This document shows, in pieces, positions 36,194-45,481 of a DNA stretch of 64,000 bases. The notes beneath the pieces are model-generated. The model was not told the origin of the DNA, ran no database searches, and was given only the letters and a program-made list of their open reading frames with translations. The first letter of the stretch is position 1. Every line of letters starts with the position of its first letter. The stretch covers positions 1-64,000 of the forward strand of contig NZ_MACF01000128.1 in NCBI RefSeq assembly GCF_001884045.1, read 5' to 3'. This DNA is from Bacillus mobilis. Its GTDB lineage: Bacteria; Bacillota; Bacilli; Bacillales; Bacillaceae_G. The position numbers and the translations under genes are program-made.

Positions 36194-37435
36194 TTACACT
36201 TCAACATTTCGCAACATCGTGTAAATGTCGTTATTCACTTTACCAAATGATTTAATGTTGTTTTGAATGTTAGATAATAAAACGACATACACACTTCCGT
36301 TTTTACTAAATCCATTTAAACAATTCCATCCTGGCATTACACCGTGATTCGAATAACTTCCTGGGTCTACATACCAACCAAATCCGTAATCCTTTTTCAC
36401 GGCCGTAAACATTTGATCATAACTCTCTTTTGAAATTAACTTTCCAGAGAAGAGTGCTTCATTAAATAAATATAAATCATGTGCACTTGTATATATATCA
36501 CCACAACCATATAGTTGTGACATACTTGGAATATTAGGTGTTGTCATATTGTTATTTACTATTTTATAACCTGTCGATGGAAACCTTGTTTGCTCTAGCG
36601 CTTTGCCGAAACCAGACTGCTTCATACCCGCAGTAGCAAAAATATGTTGTTTAATATACTCTTCTAACGGTTGTCCACTTACCTTCTCAGCGATGTAGGC
36701 CAGTATCGAATAGTTCGAATCGGAATATTTCCATTTCTCCCCTGGACTCCCAATACGCTTTTGTTTTCCTATTCGTTTTATCAATTCCTCATGAGAAATA
36801 TCCTCTGTTCCCTGTTCATACTCTGGAATCCCTGATGTATGTGTTAGTAAATGTTTTAACTGAATACCATTACCTTGAGGGAAATCTGGAATATACTTTG
36901 CAACCGTATCCTCTACGTTCAACTTATTTTGATCTTTTAATTGCATAATAGCCGTCGCTACAAACGCCTTTGAAATAGATCCAATATAAAAAGTTGTCTC
37001 TGAATTATTCGGTACTTGTTTCTCTTTGTTCGCCATACCGTATCCTTTATTCAAAAGAACTTTTCCGTTCTTCACAATAACAGCTGTCCCGCTAAATCCT
37101 GCGTTTTGTAAATATTGATCTAATTGAGCATTTTCATTAATTTCTTGAGGTGGTCCCTCAGCAGGCTTTTCCACAGCTTGTACTTGCTTCACTTGTTCTT
37201 CCTGCTCTTTTTGTTTTTGTTCTTCTTGTTTCTTTTTTTCTTCTTTCTTTTTCAGCTCTTCTTGTTTCTTCATTTCTGCCGCTGCTTTTAAAGTTTCTTC
37301 TTTCTTATTATCCGCAACAATTTTTGTATACATGAAATATACAACTGAAAATAGTAAGACGAGAATGATTGTTCTTTTTATGTATACAATCGGCCGACGT
37401 GCTTTCCCATTCGCATTAATTTTTTCCTGATCCAT
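36194..37435 (-). CDS. Membrane-anchored beta-lactamase-family serine hydrolase
   Basis: A 413-residue protein with an N-terminal anchor (about 20-38), a Lys/Glu/Gln-rich coiled spacer (about 45-85) and an extracellular class C beta-lactamase/D-alanyl-D-alanine carboxypeptidase-like domain. The nucleophile motif is S153-I-S-K156, followed by YSDSNY, the YxN element. Such proteins act on peptidoglycan peptides or D-amino acid peptides; whether it hydrolyses beta-lactams is unknown. The ATG at 37435 is preferred although its AAGGGG is rather distant. Confidence 0.82.
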   Translation of the reverse strand: MDQEKINANGKARRPIVYIKRTIILVLLFSVVYFMYTKIVADNKKEETLKAAAEMKKQEELKKKEEKKKQEEQKQKEQEEQVKQVQAVEKPAEGPPQEINENAQLDQYLQNAGFSGTAVIVKNGKVLLNKGYGMANKEKQVPNNSETTFYIGSISKAFVATAIMQLKDQNKLNVEDTVAKYIPDFPQGNGIQLKHLLTHTSGIPEYEQGTEDISHEELIKRIGKQKRIGSPGEKWKYSDSNYSILAYIAEKVSGQPLEEYIKQHIFATAGMKQSGFGKALEQTRFPSTGYKIVNNNMTTPNIPSMSQLYGCGDIYTSAHDLYLFNEALFSGKLISKESYDQMFTAVKKDYGFGWYVDPGSYSNHGVMPGWNCLNGFSKNGSVYVVLLSNIQNNIKSFGKVNNDIYTMLRNVEV

Positions 37436-37635
37436 GATTGCTTTTTTCCCCTTATTTACCGATAATTTAATTCCACTACACAAGATTTATTTCGGATCTT
37501 TTTCATAGATTTTCGACATTCCATTCGACGTCATCCCTACTTTATCACGCACTGCACATATTACCAACCTATATGTATAAAAAAGAAAAAGAAAATTTAC
37601 AAAAGTAAGATTGCTGTTAAAATTTTAATATAAAA

Positions 37636-37687
37636 AAGAGGATATCCCCTAAAAATTGATGTTATCAATCTTTTTGGATATCCTCTT
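37636..37687 (-). terminator. Long hairpin after nagE
   Basis: The outer 12-base perfect stem (37636-37647 with 37676-37687) continues through A/T pairs to ATTGAT/ATCAAT near the loop, for about 25 pairs in all. It lies ten bases past the PTS gene stop. It is a terminator but unusually long. Confidence 0.75.
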
Positions 37688-37697
37688 ATCTCATTAT

Positions 37698-39191
37698 TTA
37701 TACGTGTTTTTTCATATCATCGGCAACAGATTCAACATTTGTACCTACGATAACTTGGACACTCGTGTTACTTAATTTCATAACACCTTTTGCACCAGCA
37801 CGTTTTAATGCTGCTTCGTTTACTTGACCAGCATCTTTCACTTGTAAGCGTAGACGTGTTGCACAGTTATCAATAACTGTTAAGTTTTCTTTTCCACCTA
37901 AAGCTGCTACGTAAGTTTCACCAATTGAACCTGCAACTGGAGCTTCTTCACCTTCAGCTAGCTCCTCTTCGTCTTCACGACCAGGAGTTTTTAGGTCGAA
38001 CTTCTTAATTAAGAAGTAGAATACTACAAAGTAAATAGCTGCGTAAATTAAACCGATACCTGCTAGTAACAATGGTTTTGTTGCAATACCGAAGTTTAAG
38101 AAGTAATCGATTGCCCCGGCACTAAATGAGAAACCATCGTGAATGCCGAGAGTTGTTGTAATGAATAGAGACAGACCTGTTAATACAGCATGAATTCCAT
38201 ATAATACTGGTGATAAGAACATGAATGAGAATTCAATTGGTTCTGTAATACCAGTTAAGAATGAAGTTAATGCTAGACCACCTAACATACCTGTAACCAT
38301 TTTACGTTTTTCTGGTTTAGCAGCTGCAATCATTGCGAAACATGCCGCTGGTAAACCGAACATCATAATTGGGAAGAAACCAGTCATAAACATACCTGCT
38401 GATGGATCTTTTGCAAAGAAGCGTGCAATATCACCATGAACGATATCGCCAGCTGCATTTGTAAAGTCACCAAGTACGAACCAGAAGTATGTGTTCATTA
38501 CGTGGTGTAAACCGATTGGAATTAATAAACGGTTTAATAATCCGAATAAACCAGCACCAATTGAACCTAAGTTCACGATACCATGTGCTACTGCATCAAT
38601 ACCACTTTGAATTGTTGGCCAAATTTGACCGAATACTAATCCTAATAGAAGCATTACGATTGAAGTAATGATTGGTACGAAACGTTTTCCTGCAAAGAAT
38701 CCTAACCATTCTGGTAGTTTAATTTTATGGAATTTGTTGTATAGTAACCCAGCAACAACCCCTGCAATAATACCACCGAGTATGGCCATATTAATTTTCG
38801 GCGTTAACGCCGCTGCTTTTGAAACCTTTGTCATTGTATCTGCTAATTTAGTTGGATCTACTGAACCGACTAAATCTTGAACACTTTTTAATTTATCATT
38901 TAACTCTGCTGCTGAATATGTCTTACTTAGAGCATTCGTTGTATTTTGTAAAACAAGATATCCGATTGCTCCGGCAAGTCCAGCTGCTCCACTACCATCA
39001 ATAGACAAACCGATTGCAACACCAATTGCAAAAATAAGTGCTAAATTATCAAAAATTGCTGCACCGGCCTGTGCCATAACAGGAATGTTAAATACGTCTT
39101 CTTGTCCTAAACGAAGCAATAATCCTGCTGCTGGTAGTACGGCGATTGGAAGCATTAACGCTTTACCAATACGTTGTAGAAACTGCAACAT
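37698..39191 (-). CDS. nagE: PTS transporter, EIICB, N-acetylglucosamine type
   Basis: A 497-residue sugar permease of the glucose/GlcNAc PTS superfamily. The EIIC membrane domain (about 1-400, ten hydrophobic segments) contains GLHHVMN and GIHDGFSFSAGAIDY motifs. The EIIB domain (about 420-497) carries the phosphorylated cysteine C443 in DNCATRLRL. GlcNAc specificity is the best guess from the EIIC motifs and EIICB length without EIIA; a glucose-type substrate is the alternative. The ATG at 39191 lies behind AGGGGG. Two cre sites upstream indicate control by CcpA. Confidence 0.85.
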   Translation of the reverse strand: MLQFLQRIGKALMLPIAVLPAAGLLLRLGQEDVFNIPVMAQAGAAIFDNLALIFAIGVAIGLSIDGSGAAGLAGAIGYLVLQNTTNALSKTYSAAELNDKLKSVQDLVGSVDPTKLADTMTKVSKAAALTPKINMAILGGIIAGVVAGLLYNKFHKIKLPEWLGFFAGKRFVPIITSIVMLLLGLVFGQIWPTIQSGIDAVAHGIVNLGSIGAGLFGLLNRLLIPIGLHHVMNTYFWFVLGDFTNAAGDIVHGDIARFFAKDPSAGMFMTGFFPIMMFGLPAACFAMIAAAKPEKRKMVTGMLGGLALTSFLTGITEPIEFSFMFLSPVLYGIHAVLTGLSLFITTTLGIHDGFSFSAGAIDYFLNFGIATKPLLLAGIGLIYAAIYFVVFYFLIKKFDLKTPGREDEEELAEGEEAPVAGSIGETYVAALGGKENLTVIDNCATRLRLQVKDAGQVNEAALKRAGAKGVMKLSNTSVQVIVGTNVESVADDMKKHV

Positions 39192-39214
39192 TTTAATTCC
39201 CCCTATCAAATTTA

Positions 39215-39228
39215 TGAAATCGTTATCA
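39215..39228. promoter_or_regulatory. cre site (CcpA operator), proximal
   Basis: TGAAATCGTTATCA matches the cre consensus TGWAANCGNTNWCA at every specified position. It lies 24 bases before the PTS start codon. Confidence 0.8.
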
Positions 39229-39243
39229 TTATAAGTACGCCTT

Positions 39244-39257
39244 AGAAAACGCTTTCT
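39244..39257. promoter_or_regulatory. cre-like site, distal
   Basis: AGAAAACGCTTTCT is a perfect palindrome that differs from cre only at the outermost T/A bases. The rest of the interval to 39515 is A/T-rich and shows only the glsA ribosome binding site AGGAGCG. Confidence 0.6.
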
Positions 39258-39515
39258 ATTTACATAACCATAATAACATATAGTTGTATAGATGTGTAGT
39301 TTTTATTTTCGAATTTTTTATGGATAAATCTCCTATTTCCAAACTGTTATATAAAAGGGAAATTCTCCTTTTTCAATATAGAATACTCGAAACGAAATAC
39401 CTACTATAGAACATGTAACTTTCGTTTTATCATTCCACTTTTTCATGTTATTATTTATTTCCGAGCATATCGGGAAAAGTAAACTTAGTTAATTCGAAAT
39501 AGGAGCGTTGGTACT

Positions 39516-40445
39516 ATGCAGTGCATTGAGACAAACAACTTACAACAGTTGTTAGAACAAGTAAAACCATATACGAAAAAAGGAAAGCTTGCTACTTATA
39601 TCCCCGAACTAGGAAATGCAAATCCAGATGATTTAGGGATTGCCATTTTCCATAAAGAAACAGAATACATCCATGCTGGCAACTCACAAACACTATTTAC
39701 TCTTCAAAGTATTTCAAAAGTAATTACACTTGCGCTTGCCCTTTTAGATCGTGGTGAAGAATATGTATTTTCTAAAGTTGGAATGGAACCAACTGGTGAT
39801 CCATTTAATTCTATTATTAAGTTAGAAACGACAAGTCCTTCTAAGCCACTTAATCCAATGATTAATGCAGGGGCACTAGCCATTACAAGCATGTTAACAG
39901 GAAAAGATAATGAAGAAAAAATGGAGCGTATCCTTCATTTTGTACGTGAAATAACAGATAATCCTACTATTAATTATTCTTCTAAAGTTGCCACTTCAGA
40001 ATTAGAGACAGCTTACTTAAACCGTTCACTTTGTTACTATATGAAACAAAACGGAATTATCAATTGTGACATCGAAGAACTTATGGATTTATACACTCGT
40101 CAATGTGCAGTTGAAGTAAACTGTATCGATTTAGCGCGTATCGGCTTAATTTTTGCGATGGATGGATATGATCCATATAAGAAAAAACAAATTATCCCTA
40201 AACATATTACAAAAATCTGTAAAACATTTATGGTTACATGCGGTATGTATAACGAGTCTGGTGAATTTGCGATTCGTGTTGGTATTCCAGCCAAAAGTGG
40301 TGTAGCTGGTGGCATTTTCGGCTGCGTAAAAGGAGAAATGGGAATTGGTATTTTCGGACCAGCTTTAGATGCAAACGGAAATAGTATCGCTGGTTTTAAA
40401 ATTCTTGAACTTCTTTCTGCTCAAGAAGGTTGGAGTATTTTTTAA
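39516..40445 (+). CDS. glsA: Glutaminase
   Basis: A 309-residue enzyme of the serine-dependent beta-lactamase-like glutaminase family, hydrolysing glutamine to glutamate and ammonia. The nucleophile motif is S65-I-S-K68 (LQSISK), with NPMINAGA, YxxxYxRQC-like and SGVAGG motifs conserved through to the C terminus. Length matches GlsA. It is a single gene diverging from nagE and closed by its own terminator. B. subtilis has two such genes, so a paralogue may exist outside the window. Confidence 0.93.
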   Translation: MQCIETNNLQQLLEQVKPYTKKGKLATYIPELGNANPDDLGIAIFHKETEYIHAGNSQTLFTLQSISKVITLALALLDRGEEYVFSKVGMEPTGDPFNSIIKLETTSPSKPLNPMINAGALAITSMLTGKDNEEKMERILHFVREITDNPTINYSSKVATSELETAYLNRSLCYYMKQNGIINCDIEELMDLYTRQCAVEVNCIDLARIGLIFAMDGYDPYKKKQIIPKHITKICKTFMVTCGMYNESGEFAIRVGIPAKSGVAGGIFGCVKGEMGIGIFGPALDANGNSIAGFKILELLSAQEGWSIF

Positions 40446-40454
40446 TTCTGAGTT

Positions 40455-40482
40455 ATCCTGCTATACTAGCAGGATTTTTTTA
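40455..40482 (+). terminator. glsA terminator
   Basis: ATCCTGCTA/TAGCAGGAT stem followed by seven Ts. Confidence 0.9.
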
Positions 40483-40502
40483 TTACATAAAACACTCAAC
40501 TG

Positions 40503-40550
40503 TATCAGCTATCCGTCCCCTCACAAAAACCGTACTGAAAGTTTCTCTAT
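40503..40550 (+). repeat. Possible diverged copy of the dispersed repeat
   Basis: TATCAGCTATCCGTC and ACTGAAAGTTTCTCTAT align end to end with copy B at 59215 but with many differences in the middle. Low similarity makes this tentative. Confidence 0.3.
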
Positions 40551-40620
40551 ATCATGCATATTTGCTCCCCCCTCCTGAATAATATAGTACAACCTAGCGC
40601 TATATGTGGAGGTGTGAAAG

Positions 40621-40962
40621 ATGAAACTAATATTTCAAATGGAAAAACAGCCTGTTCTTGAAAAAACAATTCTTCTTTTTATATTGAGTATTGTAGAAAG
40701 CTTGAAGTTAAAAGTGGTTTCACTCGATGAAGCTCACCGATACATATTCAATTTAGAAGTACTTGAACTACTCATGGATCGGAACATCGATGATCAAGTG
40801 CTTGAACTTATTCATTTCGGAATGGGACTTGAAGACATTCATCACGTGCTTCCTGAAGAACTTGAACATACTATCGAAGAACTAAAGTGGCTCTGTATTC
40901 AAGTTTTAAGTGAGTACAGTATGCATGAAGAATCGGAACAATTAATTGAAGATATACGTTAA
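40621..40962 (+). CDS. Hypothetical protein, 113 residues (DUF3969-like)
   Basis: An acidic, all-helical soluble protein. The early hydrophobic stretch (about 17-30) looks amphipathic rather than a membrane anchor. Size and leucine-rich pattern recall the DUF3969 family of Bacillus proteins, but I am not certain. GGAGGTG is well placed. It is a single gene between terminators with no informative partner. Confidence 0.65.
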   Translation: MKLIFQMEKQPVLEKTILLFILSIVESLKLKVVSLDEAHRYIFNLEVLELLMDRNIDDQVLELIHFGMGLEDIHHVLPEELEHTIEELKWLCIQVLSEYSMHEESEQLIEDIR

Positions 40963-40963
40963 A

Positions 40964-40985
40964 AAAGCACCTATGTAGGTGCTTT
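40964..40985 (+). terminator. Terminator after the 113-residue gene
   Basis: AAAGCACCTA/TAGGTGCTTT stem immediately after the stop; the T-run is short. Confidence 0.75.
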
Positions 40986-41084
40986 CATATTTATAAAAAC
41001 AGTAACGTTTCAGTAATTGCGCATCCGATGTCGATATATGCAATTCATTCGAGTATTTCCGAGGAAATGCTCGAACGTTGTATG

Positions 41085-41696
41085 TTACAATAACTGATCT
41101 ATCCCAATAAGAATTAATAGCACGCCCGCAATCACAGTAGCCCATTTCCCTAAGTATGCTGCTAAAAATCGTTTTCCTACATACGTAAAACCACTAATAC
41201 AAATAAAACTAAACACCCCAGAAATACATGCCGTAAGCCACAGATTCAAGTTTGTTACCCCAGCATCAAATCCACCTGCGATATTATTAATAGACAATGC
41301 AACGCCTAAAACAATTGCTTCAGAAAAACTAATTGTTTTAGATCCATCAAAATCTGCTTTTTCTGGATCGCGTAAAATTCCAATAAGTACACTATCATCT
41401 TTAGAGTCTACGGTCTCTTTTTTACTCAAGAAAGGCTGACATAAAATAAACAGTCCAATTATTCCTAAAACAATTGCCCCAATCAAATTTGCCGTAAACT
41501 CTGAAATAAATAATGCGATCCAATTCCCAAAAAATCCAGCCAATAAAGTAAATAAAAATCCAAAAAATGCAATGATAAAATTATTAAACCACGAAATTCG
41601 AATTTTACGAATGCCATAAGCAATCCCAACACCTGCATTATCTAAATTAGAAGCAATTCCGATTAAAAAAATTGAAAATAGACCTGCCGTACTCAT
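41085..41696 (-). CDS. ytaF: Sporulation membrane protein YtaF (MntP-like)
   Basis: A 203-residue six-helix membrane protein made of two related halves, each opening with an N-rich motif (SNLDNAGVGIAYG and LSINNIAGGFDAG). This is the DUF204/MntP fold of small cation exporters, and the length and motif variant fit YtaF, the sporulation-linked member. The substrate is not established. The start is the ATG at 41696, six bases after AGGGGTGG; an ATG two codons upstream is too close to the site. Confidence 0.82.
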   Translation of the reverse strand: MSTAGLFSIFLIGIASNLDNAGVGIAYGIRKIRISWFNNFIIAFFGFLFTLLAGFFGNWIALFISEFTANLIGAIVLGIIGLFILCQPFLSKKETVDSKDDSVLIGILRDPEKADFDGSKTISFSEAIVLGVALSINNIAGGFDAGVTNLNLWLTACISGVFSFICISGFTYVGKRFLAAYLGKWATVIAGVLLILIGIDQLL

Positions 41697-41825
41697 AAAC
41701 ATCCACCCCTTTTTCTCACATTTCCATGCATCTTATGAAAATGTTGAGCAACTGTGCCTGTCTGTTTCATATACATGTAATAAATGCTCAACATTCTTTC
41801 AACAATAAAAAGGAGTGCCTTCACT

Positions 41826-42479
41826 ATGCCTAAAGAAAATCCCAATGAGCGGCTTAGTACATTAATAAAAAAACTTTTAAAAGAACGTGCCTTATCCATG
41901 CGCCAATTAGGAATGCATACAAATATTGATCCCGCAACAATCTCAAGAATTATGAATGGTAAACAACCGCCAAAACAAAAACATATACAAAAATTTGCAG
42001 AATGCTTGAAAGTTCCATCCCAACTATTATTTGATGAAATGTATCCTGATTCTCCTCATATAAATAAAGAAAAGACGGATATGTATACATCTCTTGATAC
42101 CATTCAGCAAACGCTGCAATCCTCTAACTTATTCGATTTCGACTATACAACAACGCGCGTAAAACAAGAACTTGAAAACTATGAACGCTATGCTCAAACA
42201 ACAGAAGGTGAAAAACGTATTCATGAAAGTTTCGCGAGTAAATTAGAACAAATTGATAGCGCTGGCCCTTTTATTGAACAATTAACAGATATGTATCAAC
42301 AATTTTGCAATGAGACTATTTCAAACGAGGAACGTGCGGTTCTCGGAGGCGCATTACTGTATTTCATTTTATCAACAGACATTATCCCTGATTATCTCTT
42401 TCCTATTGGCTATTTAGATGATGCAATTGCTGTTGAATTAGCGAAAGAGAAATTAATCGAACTAAAACGAAAGACATAG
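41826..42479 (+). CDS. XRE-type regulator with DUF1232 domain
   Basis: A 217-residue protein with an N-terminal helix-turn-helix (about 20-75, SMRQLGMHTNIDPATISRIMNG) and a C-terminal DUF1232/YkvA-like segment (LYFILSTDIIPDYLFPIGYLDDAIAV, positions about 175-200). DUF1232 is a short membrane-associated helix-loop motif of unknown role. The pairing suggests a DNA-binding protein tied to the membrane or to an envelope signal. The ATG at 41826 lies ten bases after AAGGAG. It diverges from ytaF. Confidence 0.8.
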   Translation: MPKENPNERLSTLIKKLLKERALSMRQLGMHTNIDPATISRIMNGKQPPKQKHIQKFAECLKVPSQLLFDEMYPDSPHINKEKTDMYTSLDTIQQTLQSSNLFDFDYTTTRVKQELENYERYAQTTEGEKRIHESFASKLEQIDSAGPFIEQLTDMYQQFCNETISNEERAVLGGALLYFILSTDIIPDYLFPIGYLDDAIAVELAKEKLIELKRKT

Positions 42480-42488
42480 AAAACCAAA

Positions 42489-42528
42489 GAACTATTTCAG
42501 TTGTTTCTGTTCAACTCTGAAATAGTTC
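42489..42528. terminator. Perfect 12-base inverted repeat
   Basis: GAACTATTTCAG (42489-42500) pairs exactly with 42517-42528 just after the regulator stop. There is no T-run on the plus strand, so its efficiency as a terminator is unclear. Confidence 0.5.
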
Positions 42529-42532
42529 ACTA

Positions 42533-42567
42533 AAAAATCGTACAAGTATACATACTTGTACGATTTC
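42533..42567 (-). terminator. M20 peptidase terminator
   Basis: AAATCGTACAAGTA and its complement form a 14-base stem, followed by TTTTTT on the minus strand. Confidence 0.88.
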
Positions 42568-42578
42568 AACATACGAAT

Positions 42579-43853
42579 CTATTTTTTTGTATGACACCAT
42601 TCATATATAAATGCTGTTATTACTTTTGTAAATTCAATTAACTGTTCTACTTCAACTTTCTCATTTATTGAATGGGCTTCTTCTAATGTACCTGGTCCGT
42701 AAATAACGGCTGGAATATGAAATTCACTAAACCAACCACCATCCGTTACCGTTGCAGACATATCTACAATTGCATGTTTAGATAGAATGGATTCGTGTAC
42801 TGAGCAAAGAGTTTTTACTGCTGCATGTTCACTATCTACTTCTAAAGAAGGAAAAATTTCGCCACGATCCACAATCATTGATTCTCCGCCCCACTTAAAT
42901 TGTGGTGGATTTTCACTTAACCATGGATCGGCTGCTGCTACTTTCCCAATATACTCTTCAATTTCTTTTATTATTTGTTCATGTGTTTCATTTGGATAGA
43001 AGTGCACTGTTATCCATAACCGGCACTCATCCGCAATAAACGCTGCATGCCGTCCGCCTTCAATAACAGCAGGGTTAATTGTTGTTGTTCCAGATGGATA
43101 ACCTTCATATGTTTTCATAACTGCCCAATGACGCTCTAATTCTTGTAAACTTTGCACAATTTTCATCATTTTTTCAATCGCACTCGCTCCGAATAAACGT
43201 CCTCCAGCATGAATCATTTGCCTGCGTGTTGCATCATGAAACGTCTGGGGGCTTTTCACAGTAATCCATCCAGTAATTACGCCGCCCTGTCCTTGCATAT
43301 GTAAATCGCTCGTATCCACTACGACTGCAAAATCAGCATCATAACCTCTTTTGCAGCATTGAAGTGTACCTGCCTCTCCAACTTCTTCCCCAATTACCGA
43401 TTGAAAGATTAAATCTCCAGGTAATTCAATGCCTGCTTCTTGTAAAATCTGAATAGCAAATAGCGCTCCAGCCAGTCCACCTTTCATATCTGCCGCACCA
43501 CGTCCAACTAGCCAACCATCTTTTATAAACGGATCAAACGGAGTAGTCTCCCACGCCTCATCTGCTGACACTTCAGCTACATCCATATGTCCGTTAATAA
43601 TAAGACTTTTATGTGTGTCACTTTCTATCCCTTTTTTCACCCCAACAATGTTCGGGTCATTCGGGTATACATCCCATTTATCAACACTAAAATTTTGTTT
43701 TCTTAGAAAATCCGCAACAAATTCTTGTGCCTCATTTGTGTTTCTCGCCGGCGGTGCTGGTGTTTCAAAACGGATTAAATTCTTTGTAAGCTCTAGTAAC
43801 TCATCTTTTCGTAAATCAATCTGTTCTAATAGCTGTGAAACTTCTTGATTCAT
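42579..43853 (-). CDS. M20 family metallopeptidase (acetylornithine deacetylase-like)
   Basis: A 424-residue zinc-dependent amidohydrolase of the ArgE/DapE/CPG2 superfamily. The first metal motif NGHMDVA, the bridging aspartate in GRGAADMKGG and the catalytic EE in IGEEVGEAG are all present, and the lid domain lies at about 190-310. It probably removes an acyl group from an amino acid; the true substrate is not visible. The ATG at 43853 follows AAGGGG. It lies after the amino acid permease on the same strand but beyond a terminator. Confidence 0.85.
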   Translation of the reverse strand: MNQEVSQLLEQIDLRKDELLELTKNLIRFETPAPPARNTNEAQEFVADFLRKQNFSVDKWDVYPNDPNIVGVKKGIESDTHKSLIINGHMDVAEVSADEAWETTPFDPFIKDGWLVGRGAADMKGGLAGALFAIQILQEAGIELPGDLIFQSVIGEEVGEAGTLQCCKRGYDADFAVVVDTSDLHMQGQGGVITGWITVKSPQTFHDATRRQMIHAGGRLFGASAIEKMMKIVQSLQELERHWAVMKTYEGYPSGTTTINPAVIEGGRHAAFIADECRLWITVHFYPNETHEQIIKEIEEYIGKVAAADPWLSENPPQFKWGGESMIVDRGEIFPSLEVDSEHAAVKTLCSVHESILSKHAIVDMSATVTDGGWFSEFHIPAVIYGPGTLEEAHSINEKVEVEQLIEFTKVITAFIYEWCHTKK

Positions 43854-43901
43854 CGCTAATTCCCCTTTGCATACATAGTATGTTTCCAGCTTTATTGTCA
43901 C

Positions 43902-43937
43902 AAAAAAAGAGACTGTTTACAATTTTACAGTCTCTTT
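43902..43937 (-). terminator. Permease gene terminator
   Basis: A strong stem from AAAAAAAGAGACTGT paired with ACAGTCTCTTTTTT, 25 bases past the permease stop on the minus strand. Confidence 0.88.
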
Positions 43938-43961
43938 TTTCAGCATAAGTTTCTAATATAT

Positions 43962-45383
43962 TTATAAACTTTCTGCTTCTGTTGTATTTACTTTTTCAAC
44001 ATGTTCTATCTTGCTTCCCTTATTCTTTGTCGCACGGTAAAACAGTAAACAAACAATCATAAATGGAATTCCACAATATAACGCCATTCTTTGCTCTGGG
44101 ATAAAAGCCATAGCAACTATAACTGTTACATTTAATGTTAATGCAAGGAGTGGTACGAATGGATATAGCGGGGTTTTAAATTTCAAGTCCTTCACATCCC
44201 CGCCCTGCTTAATATATGACCTTCTAGCTAATAAGTTAGATAGAGCAATAGATGCCCAAACTAATATTGCCCCAAATCCGGCAATAGAAAGTAGCCATAA
44301 ATAAACTGTATCTTCCGCATAAATACCTGATAGTAATGAGAGACAACCTACAATTGTACTTACAATCAATGCATAAATAGGAACACCAGTTTTAGATAAC
44401 TTACCGAAAATTGGACTAATCATTCCTTGATTAGACATAGACCATAGCATACGAGAAGTTGCATATAACCCTGAATTCGCAACAGATAGAACTGCTGTAA
44501 TAATAACGAAATTTATAATATCAGCCGCATAAGGAATACCAATTTTATCAAATACAACTACGAATGGACTTTCTATTACTCCCGCTTGCTGCCAAGGGAA
44601 TAGTCCTGCAAGAATAAAAATAGATAATACAAAGAACACCAGTATACGCCAAACTGTATTATTAATTGCCTTCGGAATCGTTTTTTCTGGATTTTCACTC
44701 TCTCCAGCCGCAATACCAACTAGTTCCGTGCCTTGGAAAGAAAAATTAACTGCAATCATCGTAATTAAAATAGCTGATAATCCATTTGGGAATAACCCAC
44801 CATAATCAGTAAAGCTGGAGAACATCGGTGCTGGTTCATTTCCTTTCATATCTAGAAAACCAAACATCGCTGCCCCGCCCAAAATAATAAATGCAATAAT
44901 TGTAATGACTTTAATACTTGCAAACCAAAATTCAACTTCTGCAAAACTTCTTGAAGATAATGCATTGATAGCAAAGAGAAGCACCGCAAATGCTACACAC
45001 CAAATCCATGACGGTACATCAGGAAACCATCGTTTCATTAAAATACTAACTGCAATCAGTTCAATACCTATCGTAGCAGACCAGTTTAGCCACGACATCC
45101 ATCCGACTACATAACCCGCTGCAGGGGAAATGTGCTTTGTAGCATACGTTTGATAAGATCCTGCGTCGGGCATCGCAACAGCTAACTCTCCAAGACAGAG
45201 CATCGTTAAATACATAACAAATCCTCCAACAAGATACGCTACAATCGCTCCTCCAGGCCCAGCTTCATGAATTGTATACCCAGATCCTAAAAAAAGACCG
45301 GTACCAATAACTCCTCCAAGTGCAATCATAAATATGTGCCTGCTTTTCAATTCCCGTTTTAACCCTTGGTTTTGATCCATCAT
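43962..45383 (-). CDS. APC family amino acid permease
   Basis: A 473-residue transporter with twelve predicted helices of the amino acid/polyamine/organocation superfamily (AAT group). The TM1 motif GGVIGTGLFLGSG and the loop ESENPEKTIPKAIN are typical. The amino acid carried is unknown. The ATG at 45383 follows AAAAGGGGGG; the longer frame has no site. The lipoyl-like gene lies 98 bases upstream on the same strand, and both lie behind the sigma-54 promoter. Control by the divergent activator is therefore likely. Confidence 0.86.
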   Translation of the reverse strand: MMDQNQGLKRELKSRHIFMIALGGVIGTGLFLGSGYTIHEAGPGGAIVAYLVGGFVMYLTMLCLGELAVAMPDAGSYQTYATKHISPAAGYVVGWMSWLNWSATIGIELIAVSILMKRWFPDVPSWIWCVAFAVLLFAINALSSRSFAEVEFWFASIKVITIIAFIILGGAAMFGFLDMKGNEPAPMFSSFTDYGGLFPNGLSAILITMIAVNFSFQGTELVGIAAGESENPEKTIPKAINNTVWRILVFFVLSIFILAGLFPWQQAGVIESPFVVVFDKIGIPYAADIINFVIITAVLSVANSGLYATSRMLWSMSNQGMISPIFGKLSKTGVPIYALIVSTIVGCLSLLSGIYAEDTVYLWLLSIAGFGAILVWASIALSNLLARRSYIKQGGDVKDLKFKTPLYPFVPLLALTLNVTVIVAMAFIPEQRMALYCGIPFMIVCLLFYRATKNKGSKIEHVEKVNTTEAESL

Positions 45384-45481
45384 ATAAATCCCCCCTTTTC
45401 CCTTTGGAAACTCACTCCATGTAAGCGTTTTTAAAATCATTCATATTAAAAATAATTATTGAAAAGAGCAAAATACATAGA

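Noticed and set aside
40503-40570. Group II intron remnant
   Set aside because: On the minus strand AGTACGGTTTTTGTGAGGGG recalls a common group II intron segment, but the match is about 20 bases with no intron domains or reverse transcriptase around it.
41693-41899. 68-codon minus-strand frame between ytaF and the XRE regulator
   Set aside because: It is antisense to the regulator's first 74 bases and lacks a ribosome binding site.
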